A stretch of DNA of 64,000 bases from Roseiarcus sp963709185 (GCA_963709185.1 CAVPVQ010000032.1:1-64000); one strand, 5' to 3'; positions 35,282 to 46,133 are shown, counted from the stretch's first letter. Numbers and translations are program-made. The notes: generated by a model from the sequence alone, not told the origin.

Positions 35282-36724
35282 TCAGAAGTTGCGGGTGATG
35301 TAGAAGCGGCCCGCGACGCCGCTCGAGTTCGACGGGAACGCCGCCGCGACGCCATTGATCGTGCCGACCGGCGCGGTCGCATAGAGGCCAGGCGTCGACT
35401 GATGGGTGTTCTGGTAGAGAACTTCGAACGCGAAGTCGAGGAGCGGCACCGGATCCCAGTGCGCGACGCCGCCGATGATCCAGCTCTGCGAGTTGGACGA
35501 CAGCTGGCCGTTCGAGTTGCTCCAGTTCAACTGGGCATAGGACGCTTCCGGATCGAACGAGAACACCGGCGAGAAGTGGTGCTCGAAGGTGCCTCCGATC
35601 GACCAGGCCGTCGGCGTGGCGAAGGTGGCGGCGCCGAACGCGTTGTCGGCGGCGAAATACGTATCGCCAACCGACATCGCGAGGCCATTGCCGTTGACGC
35701 GCCGTTCTCACCCCACATGCCGTCCGGAATGCCCGAATACCAGATGGCGTTCTTGGTCCACACGGCCTGGAACTGGATCAGGTCGCCAGCGCCGAGCGTC
35801 GGCAGGTTGAACTTGACGCCGCCGTCGATGCCCTAGCCCCAAGTATGTTGCGTAGGCAGGAGCGCCGGTAGCCACGCCGGTCTCAACGACATGCACCTGA
35901 TGAGCGACGCCCGACAACTGCGCCGCGCCCCAAGCCTGATCGACGCGGATATTGGCGACGACATCAGGCGCGGTCTCGCCGAGGTTCGTCGTGTTGATGT
36001 TATGATTGGTGCCGCCGCCGCTGGCGCCCCAGTTAACCGTAGCTCCCGCCGCGGTCGAAGCCGGCGAGTTCAGTCCGGAGCTCTGCGCGGCGATCGTCGC
36101 CGAGAAGCCGCCGCCGAACGTCGCGGTATAGGCGAACAGGTCAGGCTGGTTGAAGCCCTGCTGGTCGGGCGAGAAGATGTTCGCCCAGCCTTCGCCGCCG
36201 CCGTAGAACGAGAAGAACGACGGCGCCTTACCGGCCGTGATGCCCGCCCATTGAACGTAGGCGAGGTTGATGTAGGCGCCGACGTCGGTGGTGTCGAAGC
36301 CGTTGCCGTTTTCGAACTGCAGTTCGGCATAGCCGCGCAGCACGCCGTAAGCGGTGTTCTGGCGCGCGTCGAAGTCGATGTTGGCGCGCGTGGTGTAGCC
36401 GAACGAAGGACGCTGGGTAGACGGCGTGCCGCCCTGGGAATTCTCACCCGTCGCGGTGTTCAACGTCGTCAGCGCCTTGCCCTGGGTGGCCCAGGCGAAG
36501 CCGGTCGACACATTGCCCGCCTCGACCTGGGCGGTCACGTAACCGCTGATCTTCAAGCAGGTGTCGCTGCCCGGGATGACGAAGCCGGCCATGCCGCCGA
36601 CGTTGCAGAGTTTGACATATTCAACAGGAGCCGCCTTCTTTGTGGGAAGATCGGCGGCCTGGGCGCTGGCGACAGCCACGATACCGGCGGCTGACCCGAG
36701 CAGAATGCTCTTCATGAGCGTCAT
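35282..36724 (-). pseudogene. porin (Porin_2 family), two frameshifts
   Basis: Outer-membrane beta-barrel of the family that dominates Hyphomicrobiales envelopes. The start has a GGAGGT site, a signal peptide ending SAQA and ADLPTKKAAPVEYVKLC, typical of the family. An extra G near 35833-35835 shifts the frame (conserved LGIDGGVKFN is lost), and a missing base near 35699-35702 restores the original one; the end reads YQNTHQSTP...GRFYITRNF. Together the segments make 480 residues, the normal size. Two compensating errors in a highly expressed porin suggest sequencing artefacts or a recently damaged copy. A strong terminator follows. Confidence 0.85.
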
Positions 36725-37937
36725 TCTAGACCTCCAATGATTGACCCGATGGGAGTTGGTTTAAACTTTGCACCGGAAGCTCGTTGGACCTCGACGACCC
36801 ACCGTAGAATCTGGCTTTTAGCGCCCCTATTCCCGTTGACTTCGGATTTCCCCGCCCCGCCCCGGCAATTCCCCAGATCGAAGCCCTTCCACCCAACTCG
36901 CGGCCGGGAATCTCCCGTTCGCGTTCAGCACCATACTCACAACGCGCCGTGTCATAAACCAACAAATGCCCGAAATCCGCCGAAAATCGCCTTTCTCTAA
37001 ACCATGTTGCATAAAGGTCACGAAAGAGGCGCCGGCGACCGGGTCACCGACGTCGCCGCCGAGCCGCGGATGATTCGTTAACGTTTTGATTACACACCGG
37101 TTTATCGACTCGAATTCGCGGGGCGAGAAAACCGTCGTCCCGGTTGCGCGAGGGTCGAAGACGCGCGCCGATCGATCTGCGAGGCGTTTCCGCCGATCAG
37201 CGCATGCAGGACACGAAATTATCACGCAATCAAATGGTTATGAAGGTCGCTGGAACCGAAACATCGCAGTCACGCCGGATGCGGCCGAACGGCGTCGCGT
37301 CAAGAACGGTCGTTCGACGCCGCGGCGCCCGGCGCGATCGCGCCGCGCGGCCTTCGGCGCAGATGCGCGCCGCGTGGCGGCGGCGGACGAACGGGGGCGA
37401 ATCCCGCCAGGCTGGCGTCTGCGCTGCCCCGGGGGCGGGGCGGCCTCAGAGACGACGGGCGTTTTTGCGCCCGATTCGCGCCGTCTCTAATCTTGATTCG
37501 TCGCGATTTTATTCATTTCGAATCGAATTAACCTTCGCTTAACCTGCGCCCAGTCGTCGATCCCGCAGCCCGCGCCCCGCCACGAAGCGGCGACGCCCGC
37601 TCGCCGAGCCGCCCGAATCGGCGCCATGGGCCGCCGTGATCCATCGTCGGCGCCGAACCATAAGACCCTGCCGTTCCGCGCCTCAAAGCCGCCGCGAAAG
37701 CGCCTCCAACGACCTGTCTCGCGTCCCGTGCAAAGTCTCGAACTCGGCAAATTCGTCCGCTCGGTTGGACGATGCATACGTCGCCCGGGGGGGGGGGCGG
37801 ACGATCCTTTTTTGAGCGACATCTCGGGCTTCGGCGCTCTCGATGCCACTGCCATTTGCCGGGCGCCGACAGCGGGCGGCCGTCGGCTCGCATCGAGCCC
37901 AGTGCGCGAGGAAACGGGCGCGAAGGGGCGTCGCCCC
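36725..37937. other. long interval upstream of the porin
   Basis: No convincing gene. It must hold the porin promoter (nearest 200 bp). At 37787-37797 is a run of 11 G, and an AT-rich stretch lies around 37490-37545. Confidence 0.45.
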
Positions 37938-38163
37938 CGCTCACCGCTCCTTCATGGCTCCGGAAGTCGTCTCGACGAGCGGGGAGAACACATATTCGAG
38001 GATGCGCCGGCTGCCGGCCTTGACCTCGACGGTGACGGTCATGCCGGGGGGCGGCGGCGCGGCGCGGCCATCGACGTCGATCTCGTCCGCGTCGGGCGTT
38101 GCCGCCATGCTGGCGAAGATCACGGCGCGCCGTTTTCAGCCCTTTGACGTAGAAGCAGCACAA
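37938..38163 (-). pseudogene. hlyD-like 3' end remnant
   Basis: Bases 37938-38099 align to the 3' end of the hlyD gene (40639-40800) without gaps and with about 15 mismatches in 162. The reading ends identically, GSRRILEYVFSPLVETTSGAMKER, preceded by DADEIDVDGRA. No full adaptor gene precedes it. It is either a decayed second membrane-fusion gene or a duplicated tail. With hlyD it forms a direct repeat around the large secreted-protein gene. Confidence 0.75.
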
Positions 38164-38234
38164 GCCGGGCAGAGTATTAAGCCGCCCGAAACGATCAACG
38201 GCGATAGTCCCGATCCAACCAGGGACCCGTCGTC

Positions 38235-40593
38235 ATGAGCCTATCGTCGTGGAACAAGGCGGTCAGCGGAAATTACGACAATCCCGCGAAATGGTCGGCG
38301 GGCGTTCCCGATCTCCCGACGAGCGAAGCCGACCTGCTCGCCACCGGCAAGCCTTACACCGTCACCGCTGGCGGGATCCACGGGATCGGGGAACTCGACA
38401 TCGGCGCCGACGCGACGCTGGCGATCGTCACCGAGTTCGGTCTTTATCGTCTCGCCCCCGAACGGCGCGATCGTCGGTCTCATCAATCTCGGCGCCATCG
38501 ACATTGGCCTGGGCTCCCAAATGGTGGTGGACGACTCCGAGATTTTCAACGATGGCGCCATCAATGTCGACGGCGCCGGATCGGAGTTTGAGGTCGACGC
38601 CCCGGTCTTCGAACTCAGCGGCGGCGGCGTCGTAACCCTGAATGACGGCGCCGCGATCGTGGCCTTCTTTGGCCCGGACACGCTGGACAACGAAAGCAAT
38701 ACGATCGCCGGCTCCGGCGCGATCGGCGACTGCGCCAGCCTCACCCTGCTGAACGGCGCGCAGGGCGTGATCGACGCGAACGGCGCGGCGACGCTGACCC
38801 TCGACACCGGAACAAACGTGATTCAGAACGCCGGCCTCATCGAAACGACCGGGTCGGGCGGCCTGGTTATCGAGAGCGATCTCCAGCAGGACGGCGATCT
38901 TGTTGCGGCGGGAGCCGGCGCGCTGACGATCCGTGGCGCGGAGGTGTCCGGCGACGGCGCGATCACCGTCACGCGCGGCTCCTCGCTTCTGCTCGACAGC
39001 GGCCGCGTGACGTTCGGCGGAACCGTCACGATCGCAGCAGGCGGTGTGGCGAGAGACACGGCGTACAGCGGGGCCGAACTGGTTGCGACCGACATCGAAA
39101 ACGACGGGACCATCCGAGCCGTCGCCAGTTCAAGCCTGTATCTCGGGGGGTCGATTTCGGGGGCCGGCAAGATCACGGTGACCAGCCACAAGTTTGAGCA
39201 GGGAATTCTGGCAATCCTCCCAGGCGGCGCGAGCCTGACGGGCGGCCGCCTCATCCTCTCCGACAGCATCGACAACCTTGTCTTGAGCGATCGCTTGGCG
39301 ACGCAATTCACCAACGGCGGCACGATTTCCGGCGCCGGGTTTATCGGCGACGGCTTGCTGCGATTGTTCAATACGGCGGCCGGCGTCGTCGACGCCAACG
39401 ACAGCGCCGAATTGAGCATCCTCTCGGACGACACGGGAATCGGCGCCGGCTCCGAGACCGCTGACGAGAATGTCGGGATCATGGAAACCACCGGGTCGGG
39501 CGGCCTCATGTTCTCCGGAGCCCTCGAAAACAGCGGCGTTCTCAGCGCGAGCGGCGCAGGCGCGCTGACCCTCGATGCAGCTTTGATCACTGCGGGCGCC
39601 GGAGTGGTGCAGGCGGTCGGCGGCGGCTCGATCGTTCTTGAGGACGATTCCGTCATTGCCAACCAAAGCGAACTGGTGATTTCGGCCGGCGGCGCGCTGA
39701 CCACGACGGCCGGCGACGCGGGCGATGCGGTCGAGACCAATGTGTTCAATCACGGAACGATCGACGTCGCGGAGCACTCCGTCCTGATCGTTGGCGGAAT
39801 CTGGCAAAACTCGGGCGCCATCGACCTCGGAGATTCCGAGGGCGCCGGCGTTCTCGAAATTCGCGGGGGCGGGGACTGGCGATTGCTTGGCGACGGGACG
39901 ATCACCCTGGACGGCCTCGGGGATCGGATCGCAAGCGCCGGCGCCGGGACAAAGCTGGATAACCACAGCAACACAATCGACGGCTTCGGCCAACTCGGCG
40001 ACCTCAGGATGACGATCGACAACGACGCTGGCGGCGTCATTGAGGCGAGCGGGGGAACGCTGACGATCAAGGCCCTCGGGTCTCTCGACAACGCCGGCTC
40101 GATGATCGCGACGTCGACCGGCGACATGGTCATCGACGCGTCGATGGTCAACGACGGCTGGATGATCGCCAATTCCGGCGGCGCCATCGACGCCGCGAGG
40201 CAAGTGCTCGGGGCCGGACTCGCGGCGATCGACGGCGCCGGCGCGATCGAATTCGGCAATGTCGACGAGAACAACGTGGCGTTTCGCGGCCGGGCGATGG
40301 GAACGCTGATCGTTGACCATTCCACCCCTGCGGGACACGGGGACGCTTTCGACGGCGAGATTTCCGGGTTCGCAGCCGGCGACACGATCGATCTGCGAGA
40401 CTTCGCGTTCAACGCCGGGCACATGAGCCTCGGCCCATCGGCCTTCGGCGCGGTCGACGCCAGCCTGATCCTTAGCAATGGCGCGACAGTCAGCGCGGAC
40501 TTCCACCTGCTCGGAACCTATACGAGCGGCGAATTCCAGTTCGCCGGCGACGGGCACGGGGGCACCGCGATCACCCTCGCCAAGCCTGTGTGA
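38235..40593 (+). pseudogene. large repetitive secreted protein, likely type I secretion substrate; one frameshift
   Basis: The first frame begins MSLSSWNKAVSGNYDNPAKW without a signal peptide. An extra C in the run 38455-38459 moves the reading; the second frame runs to 40593. Removing one base gives 785 residues. The protein is Gly/Ala/Asp/Thr-rich with internal repeats: three modules like GAIGD...GVIDANGAATLTLDTG and a pair of about 70-residue units starting ETTGSGGL and continuing GAGALTL. The C terminus has DAFDGEISGFAAGDTIDLRD, found at the ends of many alphaproteobacterial RTX-like adhesins. Lack of a signal peptide plus the adjacent HlyB/HlyD genes suggest type I export. Function unknown, probably surface or matrix. 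Confidence 0.7.
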
Positions 40594-40641
40594 GCGGCGC
40601 CATTCCTCGGATGGCGGGCGAAGTGCGCGCCGCCCGGGCGC

Positions 40642-42117
40642 TCACCGCTCCTTCATCGCCCCGGAGGTCGTCTCGACGAGCGGGGAGAACACATATTCGA
40701 GGATGCGGCGGCTGCCGGTCTTGACCTCGACGGTGACTGTCATGCCCGGGGTCAGCGATTCGGCGCGGCCATCGACGTCGATCGAATCCGCGTCGGGCGT
40801 CAGCGTCACCGGAAACACCAGGTTCTGCGTGCGCTGGGCGCCCGCGAACCCGGCGCCGCCCGTCGTTTTCGCCGGATCGCCCTCGATCTGACTGGCGTCC
40901 GGCTCGGGGATCGCGTCCCTTGCTACGCGGGCCACCCGGGCGCCGATCGTGCCATAGCGGGTGAACGGGAAGGAATCGATCTTGACCACCGCCTCCTGAC
41001 CCTCGTGAATGAAGCCGATGTCGCGGTTGAGCGCGTAGACCTCGATCTCGAGCGCGGCGCCGTCGGGGACGATGCGCATCGCTTCCTGGCCGGTCGTCAC
41101 CACCTGTCCGACGCTGGTGACCATCGAGGCCTGGACAATCCCGTCGATCGGCGCGCGCAAGGTCATGTAATCGGCCTTCACCTTGGCCTTGGCGAGTTTC
41201 TGATCGAGGTCCTCGGCCTGGCGCTCCGCATCGGCGAGCTTCTGTGCGTTTTCCGAAATGAAGGTTTGCAAGGTCTTGTCGGCGTCCTTGGCGATTACCG
41301 CGACTCCCGTCTCGTCAGAGGCGAGCTGGCCCTGCTGAATGGCGAGCTGCGTCTGCTGGTATTGGAGAGTCTCGGTCGCGTCGATGACGGCGGATTTCGC
41401 GCCGGCCCGTTCATTGACCAGCGTGGTGCGCATATCGACGCGCTCCTGCAGCGTCGCGATGAGGCGCTTCTGCGTCTCGATCGTCTTGACGAGTTGGTCG
41501 CGCTCGGCCTGCTTCTGCATGCGCTGGGCCTCGATCGAGGCGAGTTGCGCGCTGAGCTGGCCGAGGTCGGCGGAGAGCACCGCGTCCTCGCGCTCGCGCA
41601 GCAACGGCGGCTCGCTTTCGTCCCAGGCGATCGGCGGCGGCGGCGCGAACCGGCGGCCGGCGGCCGCGGCGAGCGCCGCCTTGCGGCGCACGATCTCGGC
41701 GCGCAGGGAGGCGAGGCCGTCGGCCGCGGCGTTCTCGTCGGCGAGCGCTTCGCTGGGATCGAATTCCACGAGGATGTCGCCGCTGCGCACGTGGCGTCCG
41801 TTGACGGCGTCGATCGCGCGCACCCGGCCGGTCTCCAGCGGCTCGATCACCTTGACGCGTCCGGTCGGCTGGATCTTGCCCTGCGCGACGGCGATGATGT
41901 CGATGCGGCCGAACCACGCCCAGCCGAGCGCGGCGACGACGAACCCGCAGATGATCAGGATCAACGCCATGCGCACCGGCGAGGGCGGCGTCTCCAGCAC
42001 CTCGAGCGCGGGCGCCAGAAACTCGTGGTCGGCCCTGACCGCGAGCCGGCGCTTCACCGGCGCCAGCGCCGGCGGCGGCGGTTCGGAATCGCGCAGCTCC
42101 GGCGGCGCCGCGTTCAC
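40642..42117 (-). CDS. HlyD-family membrane-fusion protein of a type I secretion system
   Basis: A 491-residue periplasmic adaptor. A short proline-rich cytoplasmic part is followed by one membrane helix (MALILIICGFVVAALGW, about residues 48-65), a biotinyl-lipoyl-like segment (VAQGKIQPTGRVKVIEPLETG), a long coiled-coil hairpin (about 110-320) and a C-terminal beta-barrel ending PGMTVTVEVKTGSRRILEYV. GTG 42117 overlaps the exporter stop by 4 bp. Its 3' end is nearly duplicated at 37938-38099. With the ATPase it would link the inner membrane to a TolC-like channel, not seen here. Confidence 0.9.
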   Translation of the reverse strand: MNAAPPELRDSEPPPPALAPVKRRLAVRADHEFLAPALEVLETPPSPVRMALILIICGFVVAALGWAWFGRIDIIAVAQGKIQPTGRVKVIEPLETGRVRAIDAVNGRHVRSGDILVEFDPSEALADENAAADGLASLRAEIVRRKAALAAAAGRRFAPPPPIAWDESEPPLLREREDAVLSADLGQLSAQLASIEAQRMQKQAERDQLVKTIETQKRLIATLQERVDMRTTLVNERAGAKSAVIDATETLQYQQTQLAIQQGQLASDETGVAVIAKDADKTLQTFISENAQKLADAERQAEDLDQKLAKAKVKADYMTLRAPIDGIVQASMVTSVGQVVTTGQEAMRIVPDGAALEIEVYALNRDIGFIHEGQEAVVKIDSFPFTRYGTIGARVARVARDAIPEPDASQIEGDPAKTTGGAGFAGAQRTQNLVFPVTLTPDADSIDVDGRAESLTPGMTVTVEVKTGSRRILEYVFSPLVETTSGAMKER

Positions 42118-44282
42118 GCCTCGGCCCTCGCCTGATCGTTCTGCAACGCCCACAGATAGGAATAGAGCCCCTTCGGATTCTTGAGCAATTGCTCGTGCGA
42201 TCCGATCTCGACGATGCGCCCCTCGACCATGCCGACGATGCGATTGCACGGCCGCACCGCGGCCAATCGATGGGCGATGATGATCACCGTGCGGTTCTTC
42301 ACGATGTGACGCATGTTCGCCTGGATGATGCGCTCGCTCTCGTAATCGAGCGCGCTGGTCGCCTCGTCGAAGATCAGGATCGGCGGATTGGTGGCGAGCG
42401 CCCGCGCGATGGCGATGCGCTGGCGCTGGCCGCCCGACAGATTGGCGCCGCGCTCTTCGATCATCGTGTCATAGCCCTGCGGCAGCCGGGAGACGAACTC
42501 GTCGGCGCCGGCGAGGCGCGCGACCGCGATCACACGCGCGCGCGGCATCGCCGGGTTGGCGAACGCGATGTTGTCGTGGATCGACCGGTTGAACAGCAGG
42601 TTCTCCTGGAGGACGACGCCGGTGTTGGCGCGCAACCAGGACGGATCGAGCTGCGACAGGTCGGCGCCATCGAGCAGCACCTGCCCTTCCGCCGGCATGT
42701 AGAGACGCTGCACCAGCTTGGCCAGCGTCGACTTGCCCGAGCCGGAGGGCCCGACGACGCCGATCACTTCGCCCGGCTTGATGGCGAGCGAGAGGTGCTT
42801 GAGCACGTCCTGTCCGCCGGGCGTGTAGCGGAAGGTCACATTGCGGAACTCGATCGCGCCGCGCGGCGCCGGCAGGTCGAGGCGCGCCGCCGGGGTCGGC
42901 TCGACCGGCGCGTTCAGGATGTCGCCGAGACGATCCACCGAGACCTGGACCTGCTGGAAGTCCTGCCAGATTTGCGCAAGGCGAAGGACCGGCTGGACGA
43001 CCTGCCCGGCGATCATGTTGAAAGCGACGAGCGCGCCGACCGTCAATTCGTTGTCGATGACCGCCTTGGCGCCGAACAACAACAGCAGCGCGGTCGACAG
43101 CTTGCTGACATATTGGATCGCGTTCTGGCCGCGCGCGCCGACCAGGGTCGCGCCGAAGGCGGTCTGCACATAGGCGGCCAGCCGCTCTTCCCACTGGGCG
43201 CGCATCACCGGCTCGACCGCGCCCGCCTTGATCGTGTGAATTCCGACGACCGCCTCGACTAGGAACTGCTGGCTCGCCGCGCCGCGATTGAATTTCTCCT
43301 TGACGAGATTGCGCAAGGGCGGGCGCACCACCGCGGCGATGACCACGTAGAGCGGGATCGAGCCGACGACGATCAGCGTAAGCTTCCACGAATAGGCCCA
43401 GAGCACGCCGATGAACAGCACGGTGAACACCAGGTCGATCGCCGAGAACAGGCCCTGGCCCGTGAGGAACGAACGGATCGTCTCCAGTTCGCGCACCCGG
43501 GCGACTGTCTGGCCGGCCGGCCGCGTCTCAAAATAGCCGAGCGGCAGGCGCAGCAAATGACGAAACAGGCGCTGACCAAGCTCCACGTCGATGCGATTGG
43601 TGGTGTGGGCGAGCGCGTAAGTGCGCAGGTATTGCAGGGCGACATCGAACAGCCCGATCGCCGCGATGCCCGCCACCAGCACGAACAGAGTCGAATAGGC
43701 CCGGTGGGTGAGAACCTTGTCGACCACGACCTGAAAAAACAGCGGCGTGACCAGGGCGAAGACTTGAACGAACAGCGAAGCGATCAGCACATGGGCGAGC
43801 GGCTTGCGGTAACGCCAGATGGAGGGCAGGAACCAGCGAAAGCCAAATGTTTCAGGATTGTAGCCGGGGCCGTTAAAGCGCCGCGCAATCAGTAGAGCGC
43901 GCCCGCCCATCTCCTCGAGGAGTTCGGCGATCGGCGCCATGCGATCGGCGCGGGTCGCGGGATCGACGAGCCGGCAGGTGTCCTGCGGGCTGACCCCGCC
44001 GAATATCTGGAACGACCCGTCCTTGCACCGCACGATGGCTGGCACGGGCAGCGTTCTCAGACGGTGCTCGCCAACGCGCTCGACGATGCGCGCCTTGAGG
44101 CCTATCGCCTTGGCGGCGCGAACCAGGTCGCGCTCGTCGGCGAGTTGTCCGGTCAGCCCGAATTCGCGGCCGAGATGGACAGGATCGGCGGCGATGCGAT
44201 AATAGGCGGCGATCGCGCACAGCGCACGCAAGCCGGTGTCCGGCGCTTCCGCGGCGACGCCCGGAAAGGCCGGCGCATTCAC
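42114..44282 (-). CDS. type I secretion ABC transporter with degenerate C39-like domain (HlyB type)
   Basis: A 722-residue exporter. The N-terminal domain resembles C39 peptidases but lacks the catalytic Cys (DTGLRALCAIAAYYRI), as in HlyB, so it likely binds substrate rather than cutting it. A six-helix membrane domain (about 150-430) is followed by the ATPase: Walker A GPSGSGKST near 512, signature LSGGQRQRIAIA near 614, Walker B ILIFDEATSALD near 639 and an H-loop IIIAHRL near 668. GTG 44282, behind GGAGGG, is the chosen start; a longer frame to 44837 lacks conserved sequence. Coupled to hlyD. Confidence 0.9.
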   Translation of the reverse strand: MNAPAFPGVAAEAPDTGLRALCAIAAYYRIAADPVHLGREFGLTGQLADERDLVRAAKAIGLKARIVERVGEHRLRTLPVPAIVRCKDGSFQIFGGVSPQDTCRLVDPATRADRMAPIAELLEEMGGRALLIARRFNGPGYNPETFGFRWFLPSIWRYRKPLAHVLIASLFVQVFALVTPLFFQVVVDKVLTHRAYSTLFVLVAGIAAIGLFDVALQYLRTYALAHTTNRIDVELGQRLFRHLLRLPLGYFETRPAGQTVARVRELETIRSFLTGQGLFSAIDLVFTVLFIGVLWAYSWKLTLIVVGSIPLYVVIAAVVRPPLRNLVKEKFNRGAASQQFLVEAVVGIHTIKAGAVEPVMRAQWEERLAAYVQTAFGATLVGARGQNAIQYVSKLSTALLLLFGAKAVIDNELTVGALVAFNMIAGQVVQPVLRLAQIWQDFQQVQVSVDRLGDILNAPVEPTPAARLDLPAPRGAIEFRNVTFRYTPGGQDVLKHLSLAIKPGEVIGVVGPSGSGKSTLAKLVQRLYMPAEGQVLLDGADLSQLDPSWLRANTGVVLQENLLFNRSIHDNIAFANPAMPRARVIAVARLAGADEFVSRLPQGYDTMIEERGANLSGGQRQRIAIARALATNPPILIFDEATSALDYESERIIQANMRHIVKNRTVIIIAHRLAAVRPCNRIVGMVEGRIVEIGSHEQLLKNPKGLYSYLWALQNDQARAEA

Positions 44283-44772
44283 GTCCTGACCCTCCGGAGA
44301 ACGCCCGCCGCAGGCCGTGTCGAAGGTCGCGCGATCAGGAAATTCGCCACGCCAAATCCCCTCGCGCGCCACGGAACTTCCGAAATTCGAAGCCCCGCGC
44401 AAGCGCCGACGCTTTGCATTCATAGCATATTTTCGCCGCCGCGCGGAGCCGTTTCTTCGCGCCCGGCGGAGGCCAGGACGACGGTCGATTACGGTCCGAA
44501 GCGCCGACGCCGTCGTGGAGAGACGTTGACGCGGCTGAATTCCTCTGATCGGCTGGACCAAGGCGAGCTCGACGGCCGCCCGAGTGATCCAGAGATCCAG
44601 GCCGCCGGACCGCGCCATCAGCGGCCAGGCGACGGCTAAGCAACGACTCGAAAGGCGTCCCCATAAGGTGAAGGTTTTCAAAGCGTTGTCCGAAAACAAT
44701 TGAGGAACCGTCGTGGCGCGACTTGGATCGCGCGGGCTCGCGACGGCTCGATCGGAGCGCCCGGAGGGTCCG
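44283..44772. other. interval between the exporter and the CusF-like gene
   Basis: No gene supported. It is a divergent spacer that should contain promoters for the minus-strand exporter operon and the plus-strand CusF-like gene. Confidence 0.4.
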
Positions 44773-45156
44773 ATGAACAAGACGCGGAAACGCGCGCCCC
44801 TCGCCGCGGCGATCATCGCCGCGGCGATCTGCGCCAAGGCGGACGCCCTTCCCCTCGCAAACCGCCCGGCCGCCGAACAGGCAGGCGCGGCGATCGCCCC
44901 GGCTCAGGCCGAGCAGGGCGAGCCGGGCGGGATTTTCCGCGGCGTCGGCGTCGTCACCGCCATCGACCCGGCGAGCGGCTCGCTGACCCTGGACCACGAC
45001 GAGATCAAGGGGTTGATGCCGGCGATGGAGATGATGTACCGCGTCGATCCGCGTTCGTTGAGCGACGGTCTGCGCGTCGGCGACAAGATCGATTTTGGCG
45101 TCGAGGCGAAGACCTACACCATCCGGGACCTCAAGCTGATCGAGCGCGCCCGGTGA
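44773..45156 (+). CDS. CusF-like periplasmic copper-binding protein
   Basis: A 127-residue exported protein. A signal peptide is followed by a CusF/copper-binding domain: GVGVVTAIDPASGSLTLDHDEIKGLMPAMEMMYRV. The His and the two methionines of the CusF site are kept (LDHDE; MPAMEM), but the stacking Trp is replaced by Met or Leu, as in many alphaproteobacterial versions. ATG 44773 has GGAGGG upstream. No CusA/B/C or copper ATPase is nearby, so its partner is unknown. Confidence 0.8.
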   Translation: MNKTRKRAPLAAAIIAAAICAKADALPLANRPAAEQAGAAIAPAQAEQGEPGGIFRGVGVVTAIDPASGSLTLDHDEIKGLMPAMEMMYRVDPRSLSDGLRVGDKIDFGVEAKTYTIRDLKLIERAR

Positions 45157-45248
45157 ACGCGCCAGTTCGGCGCGGCAGACATTCCGAGGTCTGAAGATTT
45201 GCGGTGAGTTCGCGCGCGGTCGGGCGGTCATGGGAGGCGGTCGCCGCT

Positions 45249-46133
45249 TCAGGCGCTGCGCAGGATCGAGCCAGAGTTCAGTTCCGCGAGTTCGACGCCC
45301 TTCCCATCGCGGGGCGCCTCGGCCGCGGGAAAGAAGCAGATGCGATTGCGGCCTGCGGTCTTGGCCATGTAAAGCGCGCGATCGGCCTTCGAGAACATCT
45401 GATCGAATGTTTCGCCGTCGCGCCGGCAGGCGACGCCGGCGGAAACCGTCACCCGGATCGCCGCGCCGCCGACGAGGATCGGCGTCGATTCCACCCGGTC
45501 GCGAAAGGCAATCACCGCGGCCGTCAGCGATTCGACGGAGAACTTGATCGAAAGCAGGGCGAATTCCTCGCCGCCGATCCGCGCAACGCATCCGAACGCG
45601 CCGAGTTGGGCCTCCATCATCTGGCCGACCGATCGGATGACATTGTCGCCCGCCAGATGGCCGTGCGTATCGTTCACCCGCTTGAACCCGTCGATATCCG
45701 CGACGACCAGGGCCAACGCGTTGGCCCCCGCGGCGAAGGCCGCCTCCATCAAGGCGCGGCGATTGGCCAGACCGGTGAGCTGGTCGGTGCGGCCAAGCTC
45801 TTCGGCGTGCATCTTCGCGCGATAGAGTTCGAGATGGGCCTTGGCCACCGCACGCGAGATCGGAATGGCGAGGACGACGACGACGGTCGCCGTAATCGCC
45901 CACGAGCGCAGGCAGCTCGCCCAATCGACGAAGAAAACCAATTGGTTGGTGACGTCGACGGCCAGCGCAAGAACGATGCAGATCGCCGTGACCGAGATGA
46001 CGTAGGCGACCGCCTCGCGCTCGCTGGTGATCGACGCGTGAACGACGCGCGCCAGGAATCTCGATCGCAAGGCCATGCCGCGCCGCCGGAAAAGTAGGAA
46101 TCGCGCAAAAGCAAACAGCGGAAAATGCGGCAA
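45249..46133 (-). CDS. membrane diguanylate cyclase (GGDEF domain)
   Basis: A 294-residue protein with two predicted membrane helices (about residues 45-65 and 75-97) and a C-terminal GGDEF domain that makes cyclic di-GMP. Motifs include DQLTGLANRRALMEA, VVADIDGFKRVNDTHGHLAGD and the active-site RIGGEEFALL. No RxxD inhibitory site is seen before GGEEF, so product feedback may be absent. No sensor domain is evident. The start could instead be at residue 20. It occupies the place after fabH where ihfA often lies. Confidence 0.88.
   Translation of the reverse strand: MPHFPLFAFARFLLFRRRGMALRSRFLARVVHASITSEREAVAYVISVTAICIVLALAVDVTNQLVFFVDWASCLRSWAITATVVVVLAIPISRAVAKAHLELYRAKMHAEELGRTDQLTGLANRRALMEAAFAAGANALALVVADIDGFKRVNDTHGHLAGDNVIRSVGQMMEAQLGAFGCVARIGGEEFALLSIKFSVESLTAAVIAFRDRVESTPILVGGAAIRVTVSAGVACRRDGETFDQMFSKADRALYMAKTAGRNRICFFPAAEAPRDGKGVELAELNSGSILRSA

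Noticed and set aside
36827..37225. Minus-strand 132-residue frame upstream of the porin
   Set aside because: It would occupy the porin promoter region and has no coherent domain.
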